Shown here: one piece after another, positions 42,018 through 49,720 of the stretch | Position numbering within the stretch: the stretch's first letter is position 1 | How the letters are laid out: every line of letters starts with the position of its first letter | Notes under the pieces: generated by a model | Told to the model about the DNA's origin: nothing | What the model saw: only the letters and a program-made list of their open reading frames with translations | Databases searched by the model: none | Position numbers and translations under genes: made by a program | DNA from: Micromonospora sediminicola | Lineage (GTDB): Bacteria > Actinomycetota > Actinomycetes > Mycobacteriales > Micromonosporaceae | NCBI RefSeq assembly: GCF_900089585.1 | Contig: NZ_FLRH01000003.1 | Span: 496,001-560,000 of the forward strand | DNA: 64,000 nucleotides | Reading direction: 5' to 3'

Positions 42018-42962
42018 ATGACTGAGCGCTCCGGGCAGGCAGGTGACGCCACCGAGGGGCCGGTGCCGACCACTCCGGTCTGCTACCGGCACCCCGATCG
42101 GGAGACGTACATCCGGTGCACCCGCTGCGACCGGCCGATCTGCCCCGAGTGCATGCGGGACGCCTCCGTCGGCCACCAGTGCCCGGAGTGCGTCGCCGAG
42201 GGACGCCGCAGCGTGCGGCCGGCGCGTACCGCCTTCGGTGGCGGTGCCGCCGGCCGCCAGGGCTATGTGACCAAGGCCCTGATCGCGCTGAACGTGCTGG
42301 TCATGCTGCTCTCCATCGCCTCCGACCGGGGAGGTGACGCGGCCGCCGGTGGCTCCGGCTTCGGCGGCCTGATGGGCGGCTCGACGCCGCTGACCAACTG
42401 GGGTGCGGTGCTCGGCCAGGCGATGTTCCCCGACGGCACGGTCGGCGGGGTGGCCGAGGGCCAGTGGTACCGGCTGGTCACCGCGATGTTCCTGCACTAC
42501 GGCCTGGTGCACCTGCTGCTCAACATGTGGGCGCTCTGGGTGCTCGGCCGGACGCTGGAGGCGGTGCTCGGGCCGCTGCGCTTCCTGGCGCTCTACCTGA
42601 TCGCCGGGCTCGGCGGCAACGTCGCGGTCTATCTCTTCAGCGCCCCGAACCAGCCCGCGGTCGGCGCGTCGACGGCCATCTTCGGCCTGTTCGCCGCCAT
42701 CTTCGTGATCATGCGTCGGCTCGGCCGGGACACCTCGGCGATCGTGCCGATCCTGGTGATCAACCTGATCTTCACGTTCACCGTGCCGGGCATCTCCGTG
42801 GCCGGGCACCTCGGTGGGCTGGTGGTCGGCGCGGTGATGGCCCTGGTCCTGGCGTACGCCCCGCGGATGCGGCGGACCGTCTTCCAGGCGGCGGGCGGCG
42901 CGATCCTGCTGGTGGCGCTGATCGGCCTGGCCGTCGTCCGCACCGCGGCGCTGCTCGGCTGA
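42018..42962 (+). CDS. Rhomboid intramembrane serine protease with N-terminal zinc-binding B-box-like domain
   Basis: 314 residues. Residues about 10-55 hold paired Cys/His (CYRHPDR, IRCTRCDRPICPECM, HQCPECV), a B-box/zinc-ribbon-like module common on actinobacterial rhomboids. Six helices follow, with LVHLLLNMWAL, the catalytic Ser in VGASTAIFGL and the catalytic His in SVAGHLGGLVVGAV. The Ser-His dyad is complete, so it should be active. No Shine-Dalgarno precedes ATG 42018, and TACCTT about 9 bases upstream could be a -10, so the mRNA may be leaderless. Substrates are unknown. Confidence 0.92.
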   Translation: MTERSGQAGDATEGPVPTTPVCYRHPDRETYIRCTRCDRPICPECMRDASVGHQCPECVAEGRRSVRPARTAFGGGAAGRQGYVTKALIALNVLVMLLSIASDRGGDAAAGGSGFGGLMGGSTPLTNWGAVLGQAMFPDGTVGGVAEGQWYRLVTAMFLHYGLVHLLLNMWALWVLGRTLEAVLGPLRFLALYLIAGLGGNVAVYLFSAPNQPAVGASTAIFGLFAAIFVIMRRLGRDTSAIVPILVINLIFTFTVPGISVAGHLGGLVVGAVMALVLAYAPRMRRTVFQAAGGAILLVALIGLAVVRTAALLG

Positions 42963-43090
42963 CCCGCTGCCGCTGCCGCGGCTGACGACGCCGGTTTCGC
43001 GCGAGCAGGTCCGGCGGTCGAGGTCTGACACTGCGCGGGCAGGGCCGTGCAGTGGGGCACCGCTCGGCCACGTTGCCGTCGGCCAGGTTG

Positions 43091-43233
43091 CCTTGGGGGC
43101 TTCCTCTTCGGCGGTTCCCTTGGGACGCGTCCCCCTCGGGCTTGTTCCTCTGGGCGCGTCCACCTCGGGCGTGGCCCTTGAGACGTCGCGTCTCGGGCGT
43201 GTTCCCTCGAGGCATGTCGCGTCTCGGCGGCAG
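43091..43233. repeat. Degenerate ~29-nt tandem array, five copies
   Basis: Units begin near 43092, 43118, 43148, 43176 and 43205. They share the pattern C-T-T-G-G-G-a-C-G-c-G-T-C, then CTCGGGC, then TGTTCC. Unit lengths are 26-30 bases and copies 2-4 are most alike. No unique spacers separate them, so this is not a CRISPR array. Confidence 0.6.
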
Positions 43234-43242
43234 TGTGCCCGA

Positions 43243-43290
43243 GAGCGATATACCGCTCAGTCATAATTATGACTGAGCGGTATATCGCTC
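43243..43290. repeat. Perfect 48-bp palindrome, twin operator-like arms
   Basis: Left arm 43243-43266 (GAGCGATATACCGCTC, then AGTCATAA) is the exact reverse complement of 43267-43290, with no loop. Each arm also contains its own imperfect dyad (GAGCG...CGCTC), so the element could be two operators back to back. It is AT-rich in a very GC-rich setting. A second perfect dyad, CTCATCA-G-TGATGAG, overlaps its right end (43288-43302). Confidence 0.85.
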
Positions 43291-43294
43291 ATCA

Positions 43295-43621
43295 GTGATG
43301 AGTTGTCCCGGTGGCTCCCGCTCCTGCGGCTTCCACCGCCATTCCCGGTCCGGCTCCGCCCTTCCCGGGCCGGCCCTTATCGGCCCGGCACTTCCCGGCT
43401 CGGCCCGCTTCGGCCCAGGCCCGCCCGGCCCGCCCGGCCCGCCCGGCCCGCCCGGCCCGCCCGGCCCGCCCGGCCCGCCCGGCCCGCCCGGGCCCGCCCG
43501 GGCCCGCCCGGGCCCGCCCGGTACGCCCGGTACGGCCCGCTCGGCTCGGCCCGTCTCGGTCCCGTCCGAGCCGCGACGCCCGGCTCTGGCGACCGGCTCG
43601 GTCCGCCGGGCCCGCGCCTGA
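43295..43621 (+). other. Doubtful reading frame encoding Gly-Pro-Pro repeats
   Basis: A 108-codon frame begins just after the palindrome (GTG 43295/ATG 43298). It would encode about eight GPP triplets within Arg/Ser/Pro-rich flanks. There is no Shine-Dalgarno, and the opposite strand is equally open (GGP triplets), as expected of G+C-only repeats. I list it only because a palindromic operator sits directly upstream. I consider it probably non-coding. Confidence 0.12.
43421..43520. repeat. GC-only minisatellite (9-mer, then 10-mer)
   Basis: Eight tandem copies of CCGCCCGGC (43421-43492; seven exact, the last ending in G) run into about three 10-base copies of CCCGCCCGGG, and then a GTACGCCCG variant. 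It could form very stable G-rich structures on the minus strand. Confidence 0.85.
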
Positions 43622-43683
43622 AGGCGCGCGATCACCCGAGCCTGACGGCGGCGGGCGGCGCGCGTGAACGGTCGGTGTGTGGG

Positions 43684-44118
43684 TCAGCGTGCGGCGGCGC
43701 GGGCGGCGGTGAGCGCGGCGGCCACCTCGTCCAGCGGCGCGTCCAGGTCGCGCCGGCCGTACAGGTGCAGCGACTCCCCCGCGTCGATCTCGAGGGTCTC
43801 GGCGGTGAGTCCGCGGCGGCTGCGCCGGTCCAGCCGGATCGCCTCCACGGTCGCCCAGGGCAGCCGGCGGCGCCCGGCGAACCCGCGGAGCACGGTGATC
43901 CCCTCCGGGTCCACGGCGAGTCGGACCGGCGCGACGACGTCGCGCAGCGCCCAGACGAGCAGCCCGGCGGCGGCCAGGCCGGCGAGCGCCGGGCGGACCG
44001 GGTCGCCGGCGGCGAGCAGCAGGCCCAGGGCCAGCAGGAGCAGCGCGCCGAGCGCCTTGACCACCGGCGACGTGCGCGGCACCCGCCACTGTCGGGCCGG
44101 TGACGACTGTGGATCCAT
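43684..44118 (-). CDS. PH-domain-like membrane protein
   Basis: About 144 residues. ATG 44118 opens a short leader, then two hydrophobic segments (VVKALGALLLLALGLLLAAG and the following Ala/Leu-rich stretch). A cytoplasmic beta-rich domain follows (RLAVDPEGITVLRGFAGRRRLPWATVEAIRLDRR, split here by family strands) that resembles the bacterial PH (bPH) fold. Many actinobacterial genomes carry such small proteins of unknown function. It is divergent from the thiolase gene. Confidence 0.72.
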   Translation of the reverse strand: MDPQSSPARQWRVPRTSPVVKALGALLLLALGLLLAAGDPVRPALAGLAAAGLLVWALRDVVAPVRLAVDPEGITVLRGFAGRRRLPWATVEAIRLDRRSRRGLTAETLEIDAGESLHLYGRRDLDAPLDEVAAALTAARAAAR

Positions 44119-44218
44119 CCGACCAGCATGCCAGCCGCCGGTGTCCGCAGGGCGGGGGAGGACGACCGGTCGGGTCAGCACGTAGGATCGGGGCAAGCGA
44201 GGTTACCGGGGAGTAGAC

Positions 44219-45391
44219 ATGAGTGACGCGGTCATCGTCGGCGCGGTGCGGACCCCGGTCGGGCGACGCAAGGGCAGTCTCGCCGGCGTGCATCCGGTCG
44301 ACCTGTCGGCGCACGTGCTGCGCGCGCTCGCCGAGCGCACCGGCATCGACCCGGGCCAGGTCGACGACGTGATGTGGGGCTGCGTGTCGCAGGTCGGCGA
44401 GCAGTCCTGGAACGTGGCGCGCAACGCGGTGCTGGCCGCCGGCTGGCCGGAGTCGGTCCCCGGCACCACGCTCGACCGGCAGTGCGGGTCCAGCCAGCAG
44501 GCGCTGCACTTCGCCGCCGCCACCGTCCTCTCCGGCCAGGCCGACCTGGTCGTCGCCGGCGGCGTCGAGTCGATGACCCGGGTGCCGATGGGCTCCAGCG
44601 TGGCCGGCGGGTTGCCGTTCAGCCCGGCGATCCTGGAGCGCTACCGCGGCGTCGAGGGCGTCGCCGAGGACTCGCCGCTGCCGTTCAACCAGGGCGTCGG
44701 CGCCGAGCTGATCGCGCAGCGGTGGCGGTTCTCGCGTACCCAGCTGGACGATTTCGCGCTGGCCAGCCACGAGAAGGCGGCCGCCGCGCAGGACGCCGGC
44801 GCGTTCGACCCGGAGCTGGCGCCGGTGGCGCTCGCCGACGGCGGCAAGTTCGCCGCCGACGAGGGCATCCGTCGCGACACCTCGCTGGCCAAGCTCGGCG
44901 AGCTGGCCACCCCGTTCCGCCCCGACGGCGTGGTCACCGCCGGGTCCGCGTCGCAGATCTCCGACGGCGCCGCCGCGCTCGCGGTGACCACGAGCGAGTG
45001 GGCCAGCCGGCACGGCCTGCGTCCACTCGCCCGGGTGCACACCGCCGTGGTCGCCGCCGACGACCCGGTCGCCATGCTCACCGCGCCCATCCCGGCCACC
45101 GCGAAGGCGCTGCGCCGCGCGGGGCTGGGCATCGAGGAGATCGGGGTGTACGAGGTGAACGAGGCGTTCGCGCCGGTGCCGCTGGCCTGGCTGGCCGAGA
45201 CCGAGGCCGACCCGGAGCGGCTCAACCCCCGCGGCGGGGCGATCGCGCTCGGCCACCCGCTCGGCGGGTCCGGCGCGCGGATCATGACGACGATGCTCCA
45301 GCACATGCGGGACAACGGCATCCGCTACGGCCTCCAGACGATGTGCGAGGGCGGCGGGATGGCCAACGCCACCATCGTCGAGCTGCTCTGA
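44219..45391 (+). CDS. Thiolase family acetyl-CoA acyltransferase
   Basis: 390 residues. Acylated Cys in TTLDRQCGSSQQALHFAA (near residue 90), VAGGVESMTRVPMGS, YEVNEAFAPVPLAW, catalytic His in GGAIALGHPLGGSGAR and second Cys in TMCEGGGMANATIVE: all active-site residues are present. ATG 44219 follows GGGGAG, and TAGGAT at 44183-44188 may be its -10. By family it works in beta-oxidation or in acetoacetyl-CoA formation; no fatty-acid genes flank it, so direction is unknown. Confidence 0.94.
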   Translation: MSDAVIVGAVRTPVGRRKGSLAGVHPVDLSAHVLRALAERTGIDPGQVDDVMWGCVSQVGEQSWNVARNAVLAAGWPESVPGTTLDRQCGSSQQALHFAAATVLSGQADLVVAGGVESMTRVPMGSSVAGGLPFSPAILERYRGVEGVAEDSPLPFNQGVGAELIAQRWRFSRTQLDDFALASHEKAAAAQDAGAFDPELAPVALADGGKFAADEGIRRDTSLAKLGELATPFRPDGVVTAGSASQISDGAAALAVTTSEWASRHGLRPLARVHTAVVAADDPVAMLTAPIPATAKALRRAGLGIEEIGVYEVNEAFAPVPLAWLAETEADPERLNPRGGAIALGHPLGGSGARIMTTMLQHMRDNGIRYGLQTMCEGGGMANATIVELL

Positions 45392-45497
45392 GCCGGAGTC
45401 GGCGGAGTCGCACCGCGGGTGCGATTTGCACGGGTGGAAGTTCCAAAAATCGGGCGTGACCCATATCACCCCTGGTCAGCCGCTCGTTGCACCGGGC

Positions 45498-46010
45498 ATG
45501 GACGTGTTCTCGCGAACGTTCCTTCCGGCCGCCGCCGAGACCGGCCTGGCCACCCAGACCGTCACCCGACACATGCCGGTGTTCCGCCGGTGCGTCGGCT
45601 CCGGCGACGCCACCATCCTGGTCACCCGGTGCAGCCGCCCGGACCACCCGGTCGGCGGCGAGTACCTGATGCTCCTCACCCACCGCCGGCTGGTGGTCAC
45701 CCGGCAGACCCGGGTGTTGCACCGGCTCCGTCTGCACCTCAACACCGAGCTGCGGGAGCTGAGCAACGTCACCTGGAGCCCCGACCCGCGGGCGCACAGC
45801 CTGGAGCTGGCGGCCACCGCGATCGACGGGGTCCGTGAGCGGTTCCTCATCCGTACCCACCACCCGAAGCAGGTGTGGCAGCTCGACGCCCTGCTGAACC
45901 ACGCCTTCCGCACCCGGCTGCGGACACCGGCGGAACGGCTCGTCGCCACCATCGGCGACTCCCCGACCGCCGCCCGACCCGCCGTGCTCCACCCGGCGCG
46001 GGCGCGCTGA
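45498..46010 (+). CDS. Conserved hypothetical actinobacterial protein
   Basis: About 170 residues, soluble, no recognised family. It has alternating beta-rich text: GDATILVTRCSRPDHPVGGEYLMLLTHRRLVV (in two strands), VLHRLRLHLNTELRELSNVTW and RFLIRTHHPKQVWQLDALL. That suggests a PH-like or small beta-barrel fold with one C-terminal helix. ATG 45498 lacks a convincing Shine-Dalgarno; an upstream start at 45426 is possible. It lies just upstream of, and in the same direction as, the two-component system, 69 bases away. Confidence 0.6.
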   Translation: MDVFSRTFLPAAAETGLATQTVTRHMPVFRRCVGSGDATILVTRCSRPDHPVGGEYLMLLTHRRLVVTRQTRVLHRLRLHLNTELRELSNVTWSPDPRAHSLELAATAIDGVRERFLIRTHHPKQVWQLDALLNHAFRTRLRTPAERLVATIGDSPTAARPAVLHPARAR

Positions 46011-46079
46011 CGTTCTTCTTACCTGACCCGAACGTTCCCCAGACCTTCCCGGGCACCACCGAGCGGTCATCATGGGCCG

Positions 46080-46772
46080 GTGACCGCCGACGCCGCACAG
46101 CGCGGGCTCGTCCTCGTGGTGGAGGACGAGCCGGCCATCGCCGACCTGGTCCGGCTCTACCTGACCCGGGACGGGTTCGGCGTACACCTGGAACGGGACG
46201 GCGACGCCGGCCTGGCCGCCGCGCGGCGCCTGCGCCCGGTGGCCTGCGTGCTCGACATCGCGCTGCCCGGCCTGGCCGGCACCGAGATCTGCCGGCGGCT
46301 GCGCACGTCGGGCGACTGGACGCCGGTCATCTTCCTCACCGCCCGCGACGACGAGGTGGACCGGGTGGTCGGGCTGGAGCTGGGCGCGGACGACTACGTC
46401 ACCAAGCCGTTCAGCCCGCGCGAGCTGGTCGCCCGGGTCCGCGCGGTGCTGCGCCGCACCTCGGGCACACCGGCGACCGCCGAGCGACCACGGGTGCTCG
46501 GCGCGGTCACCCTCGACCCGGGCCGCCGCACGGTCACCGCCGGCGGCGTTCCGGTGCAGCTCACCTCCACCGAGTTCGACCTGCTCGCCCACCTGATGGC
46601 CCGGCCCGGCCGGGTGTTCACCCGGGAGGAGCTGCTGGCCGGCGTCTGGGGGTACGCGGCGCACGCCGGCACCCGGACCGTCGACGTGCACGTGGCGCAG
46701 GTCCGGGCGAAGCTCGGCCCGGCCAGCGTGATCCGCACCCACCGCGGCGTCGGGTACGCGGCCGATGCCTGA
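46080..46772 (+). CDS. OmpR/PhoB-family response regulator
   Basis: 230 residues. Receiver domain: VVEDEPAIADLVRLYL acidic pair, phospho-acceptor Asp in CVLDIALPG (near residue 60), Lys in YVTKPFSPREL. The winged-helix C-terminus has STEFDLLAHLMARPGRVFTR, TVDVHVAQVRAKLG and IRTHRGVGY. It overlaps the kinase gene by 8 bases. By family it activates promoters with direct repeats; a likely target is the lipoprotein gene at 48264, by position only. Confidence 0.94.
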   Translation: MTADAAQRGLVLVVEDEPAIADLVRLYLTRDGFGVHLERDGDAGLAAARRLRPVACVLDIALPGLAGTEICRRLRTSGDWTPVIFLTARDDEVDRVVGLELGADDYVTKPFSPRELVARVRAVLRRTSGTPATAERPRVLGAVTLDPGRRTVTAGGVPVQLTSTEFDLLAHLMARPGRVFTREELLAGVWGYAAHAGTRTVDVHVAQVRAKLGPASVIRTHRGVGYAADA

Positions 46773-48207
46773 CCACCCCACCGTCGCGCTGCCGGTCGTC
46801 GGCCCGCCTGCGCCGCCCGCCCGCCGCCGGAGCGCGCACACGCTGACCGCCCGCGCGGTGCTCGTCACCTGCGCCGTCGCGCTGGTCTCGGTGCTGGTCA
46901 CCGCGCTGGTCGCGGTTCCCCTGGCGGTGCGCGGCGCCGAACGGCGGGACCAGGAGGCGCTGGCCGCCCAGGCCCGACTCGCCGCCGAGGTGCTCCGCGT
47001 CCGGGCGGTACGCCAGCGGGACAGCGCCGGGGACCGGCTCATCCGCCAGCTCCGCCAGCAGCAGATCGAGGTGTACGTGATCCGAGGTGGCCGGGTCGAC
47101 CGCCCCGGCCTGCCCGCACCGCTGGTCACCCGGGTCACCGCCGGCAAGAACGTCTCCGGTCGACGGCTGGTCGACGGGGAACGCCGGCTGGTCGAGGCGC
47201 GGGCGCTGCCGGGCGGTGACGGCGTGGTGCTCACCCGGGCCGTCACCACCGGCCCGTGGCGGCAGGTGCTGCGCGGTCTCTGGCTGCCGCTGCTCGCCGG
47301 CCTCGCCGCCGGCGCGGCCGCCGGGCTGCTGCTCGCCCGTCGGCTGGCCCGACCGATCCGCGTCGCGGCCACCGCCGCCGCCCGGCTCCGGGCCGGTGAC
47401 CGGGCGGTCCGGGTGCCGGTCGAGCCGCCCGACGAGGTGGCCGACCTGGCGTACGCGCTGAACGGGCTGGCCGCCGCGCTGGCCACCAGCGAGGGTCGGC
47501 AGCGCGAGTTCCTCCTCTCCGTCTCGCACGAGCTGCGCACCCCGCTCACCGCCATCCGGGGCTATGCCGAGGCGCTGGCCGACGGCGTGATCGACGCCGA
47601 CGCGGTGCCGGCGACCGGCCGGACCGTGCTCGCCGAGGCGGAGCACCTGGACCGGCTGGTCAGCGACCTGCTCGCACTGGCCCGGTTGGAGGCCGCCGAC
47701 TTCCCGCTGGATCCCGGGCCGGTGGACCTGACCCGGCTCGCCGCCGACGCGGAGCGGACCTGGTCGGACCGGTGCGCGGCGGTCGGGGTGCCGTTCCGGG
47801 TCGAGTCGCCGGGCGCGCCGGTGCCCGCGTACACCGATCCGGGTCGGATCCGGCAGGTGGTGGACGGGTTGCTGGAGAACGCGCTGCGGGTCGTACCCCC
47901 GGGGGCGCCGGTGGTGCTCGCGGTCCGGGCCGCCGGCGCGGACCCGGCGGCCGGCGGCGTGCTGGAGGTCCGGGACGGCGGCCCCGGCTTCACCGACGAC
48001 GACCTGGCGGTGGCGTTCGAACGGGGCGCGTTGCACCAGCGGTACCGGGGGGTGCGCAAGGTGGGCAGCGGCCTCGGGCTGGCGCTCGCCGCCGGGCTGG
48101 TACGCCGGCTCGGCGGCGACATCACCGCCGCACACGCCCCGGAGGGCGGGGCGGCCTTCACCGTCCGGCTGCCCGGAGATCCTTACCTGGCTCGAACATC
48201 GGCCTGA
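46765..48207 (+). CDS. HAMP-containing sensor histidine kinase
   Basis: 480 residues. Helix 1 lies at about 28-52, followed by an extracytoplasmic sensor of about 115 residues. Helix 2 (LPLLAGLAAGAAAGLLLA) leads to HAMP and HisKA with the H-box LLSVSHELRTPLTAIRGY. HATPase_c has VDGLLENALRVVPPG (N), VRDGGPGF (G1) and GSGLGLALAAGLV (G2). All catalytic boxes are intact. It is paired by overlap with the regulator upstream. The small sensor has an Arg/Gln-rich coiled stretch (QRDSAGDRLIRQLRQQQ). Confidence 0.93.
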   Translation: MPDHPTVALPVVGPPAPPARRRSAHTLTARAVLVTCAVALVSVLVTALVAVPLAVRGAERRDQEALAAQARLAAEVLRVRAVRQRDSAGDRLIRQLRQQQIEVYVIRGGRVDRPGLPAPLVTRVTAGKNVSGRRLVDGERRLVEARALPGGDGVVLTRAVTTGPWRQVLRGLWLPLLAGLAAGAAAGLLLARRLARPIRVAATAAARLRAGDRAVRVPVEPPDEVADLAYALNGLAAALATSEGRQREFLLSVSHELRTPLTAIRGYAEALADGVIDADAVPATGRTVLAEAEHLDRLVSDLLALARLEAADFPLDPGPVDLTRLAADAERTWSDRCAAVGVPFRVESPGAPVPAYTDPGRIRQVVDGLLENALRVVPPGAPVVLAVRAAGADPAAGGVLEVRDGGPGFTDDDLAVAFERGALHQRYRGVRKVGSGLGLALAAGLVRRLGGDITAAHAPEGGAAFTVRLPGDPYLARTSA

Positions 48208-48263
48208 CGCTCCGCTCGTGGGGGTGGGGAACGCTGACGTCACCACCGACGAGAGGAACACAG

Positions 48264-48863
48264 ATGGCACGCCAGCGAATCGTCACCGGCGCCACCGCGC
48301 TGCTCACCGCCGCGGCGCTCGGCCTGTCCGGGTGCGGCGCGGGCCGGGTCGGCGCCGAGCCGGTCCGGGAGACCGCGGTCGAGGTGGCCGCCGCGATGGG
48401 CGCGGACGGTCAGGCGCTCGCCGCGCTCGGGGTGGACGCCGCCGACCTGGACGTCGACCCGGTCGCCGCGCCCGCGCCGTCCGCCTCCGGCACCCCGGAC
48501 GAGCAGGCCCGACCGGACCGCAAGGCCGGTGCGCAGGAGTGGCGCAAGCGACACCGCGCCCGGGTGCTGCTGCGCAAGAACACCCTGCACGGCGAGGTCG
48601 TGGTGCAGACCAAGGAGGGCACGAAGACCGTCGCGGTGCAGCGGGGTCAGGTCACCGCCATCGATGACCGTTCGATGACCGTGAAGTCCACCGACGGCTT
48701 CACGAAGACCTGGACGTTCGACGAGAAGCTGCGGGTGGTGGAGCGCCGATCCACCGTTCGGTCGAGTGACATCAAGGTCGGCACCACGGTGGGAGTGGCC
48801 GGGGCTACCCAGGGTGACGGTGGGGTCGCGCGCCTGGTCGTGGTGCCGCTCAAGCAGGGCTGA
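48264..48863 (+). CDS. Secreted lipoprotein, beta-rich C-terminal domain
   Basis: About 199 residues. ATG 48264 follows GAGAGGAA. The signal ends LGLSGC, a good lipobox with Cys25. A Pro/Ala linker and a basic patch (RKAGAQEWRKRHRARVLLRK) precede a beta-strand domain like DUF5666 (GEVVVQTKEGTKTVAVQRG, ITVDDRSMTVKS-like strands, TTVGVAGATQGDGGVARLV). It lies 56 bases after the kinase stop. It is likely part of the same envelope-sensing unit, either as accessory sensor or as output. Confidence 0.75.
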   Translation: MARQRIVTGATALLTAAALGLSGCGAGRVGAEPVRETAVEVAAAMGADGQALAALGVDAADLDVDPVAAPAPSASGTPDEQARPDRKAGAQEWRKRHRARVLLRKNTLHGEVVVQTKEGTKTVAVQRGQVTAIDDRSMTVKSTDGFTKTWTFDEKLRVVERRSTVRSSDIKVGTTVGVAGATQGDGGVARLVVVPLKQG

Positions 48864-48878
48864 CGAGGACGGCTGTGG

Positions 48879-48907
48879 GTGACCTCAGGGATCTGCCAGG
48901 CTAGGCT
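48879..48907 (+). promoter_or_regulatory. Probable housekeeping promoter of the GT2 gene
   Basis: GTGACC (48879-48884) and TAGGCT (48902-48907) are 17 bases apart and resemble -35 and -10 elements. They precede the GT2 start by 35 bases. Confidence 0.5.
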
Positions 48908-48942
48908 ATGCCCCGACCTGCCGCCGCCTTTGTGGAGAACCC

Positions 48943-49653
48943 GTGAAGCTCTCGATCCTCATGCCGGTCTACAACGAGGAAGAACGCATCGCGGACGCCC
49001 TCAAGCAGGCGTTGGCGGTGGACTACCCCTGCGAGATCGAGCTGGTCGTCGTGGACGACGGCAGCCGGGACGGCACCGGCGAGGTGCTCGGCCGGGTGGA
49101 CGACGCCCGCCTGCGGGTGATCACCCACCCGCGTAACGCCGGCAAGGGCGCGGCCATCAAGACCGCCGTGGACAACGCCGAGGGTGAGTACATGGTCATC
49201 CTCGACGCCGACCTGGAGTACGACCCGCAGGACATCCCGCGCCTGCTGGAGCCGGTGCTCGACGGCCGGGCCACCGTGGTCTACGGCAATCGCACCTTCG
49301 GCAGCCACAGCTCCTACAGCTTCTGGTACGTGATGGGCAACAAGGGCGTCACGCTGGCGGCCAACGTGCTCTACAACTCGTACATCGGCGACCTGGAGAC
49401 CTGCTTCAAGCTGATGCCGCTGGCGCTCTACCGCTCGCTCCAGGTGCGCTCGCGCGGCTTCGGCATGGAGGCCGAGGTCACCGGCAAGCTGCTCCGCCAG
49501 CGGATCCGCCCCTACGAGGTGCCGATCAGCTACCGGGCCCGGGGCCGCGAGGAGGGCAAGAAGATCACCTGGAAGGACGGCGTCGAGGCGATCTGGATCC
49601 TGGCCCGCGAGCGCGCCCGGCGCCGCCCGGTCGGCCCCGCCGCCGCGCGCTGA
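48943..49653 (+). CDS. GT2 polyprenyl-phosphate glycosyltransferase (DPM1-like)
   Basis: 236 residues. KLSILMPVYNEEERIADAL, VVVDDGSRDGTGEVL, ITHPRNAGKGAAIKTAV and MVILDADLEYDPQDIP (DAD metal motif) are textbook. YIGDLETCFKLMPLALY and RGFGMEAEVTGKLLR complete the family pattern. It has no C-terminal membrane helices, as in the soluble dolichyl/polyprenyl-phosphate mannose or glucose synthases. It probably makes a lipid-phosphate-sugar donor for extracytoplasmic glycosylation. A hairpin terminator follows. Confidence 0.9.
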   Translation: MKLSILMPVYNEEERIADALKQALAVDYPCEIELVVVDDGSRDGTGEVLGRVDDARLRVITHPRNAGKGAAIKTAVDNAEGEYMVILDADLEYDPQDIPRLLEPVLDGRATVVYGNRTFGSHSSYSFWYVMGNKGVTLAANVLYNSYIGDLETCFKLMPLALYRSLQVRSRGFGMEAEVTGKLLRQRIRPYEVPISYRARGREEGKKITWKDGVEAIWILARERARRRPVGPAAAR

Positions 49654-49720
49654 CCCGAACGACACGAGGACCCCGCATCCCGGCGCCGGCCGGGGTCGCG
49701 GGGTCCTGTCGTGTCCGGGT
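49653..49720. terminator. Bidirectional terminator hairpin
   Basis: AGGACCCCGC (left) pairs with GCGGGGTCCT (right), extended by partly matching ACCCGAACGACACG/CGTGTCCGGGT flanks. It lies between convergent GT2 and transketolase genes. Confidence 0.75.

Larger units (their letters stand above)
42963..43683. other. 721-base gene-free gap rich in repeats
   Basis: Between the ends of the convergent rhomboid and PH-domain genes I find no gene that I can support. It holds, in order, a 29-nt degenerate tandem array, a perfect 48-bp palindrome, an adjoining 15-bp dyad and a GC-only 9-mer array. Its base composition alternates between AT-rich (palindrome) and almost pure G+C, unlike any neighbouring stretch. 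Confidence 0.7.

Noticed and set aside
43091..43233. CRISPR-like array
   Set aside because: Units of about 29 nt adjoin directly with no unique spacers, copies are degenerate, and no cas genes are present.
43295..43621. Collagen-like Gly-Pro-Pro protein
   Set aside because: There is no ribosome binding site, and the repeat is G+C-only and open on both strands. Kept only as a very low-confidence entry.
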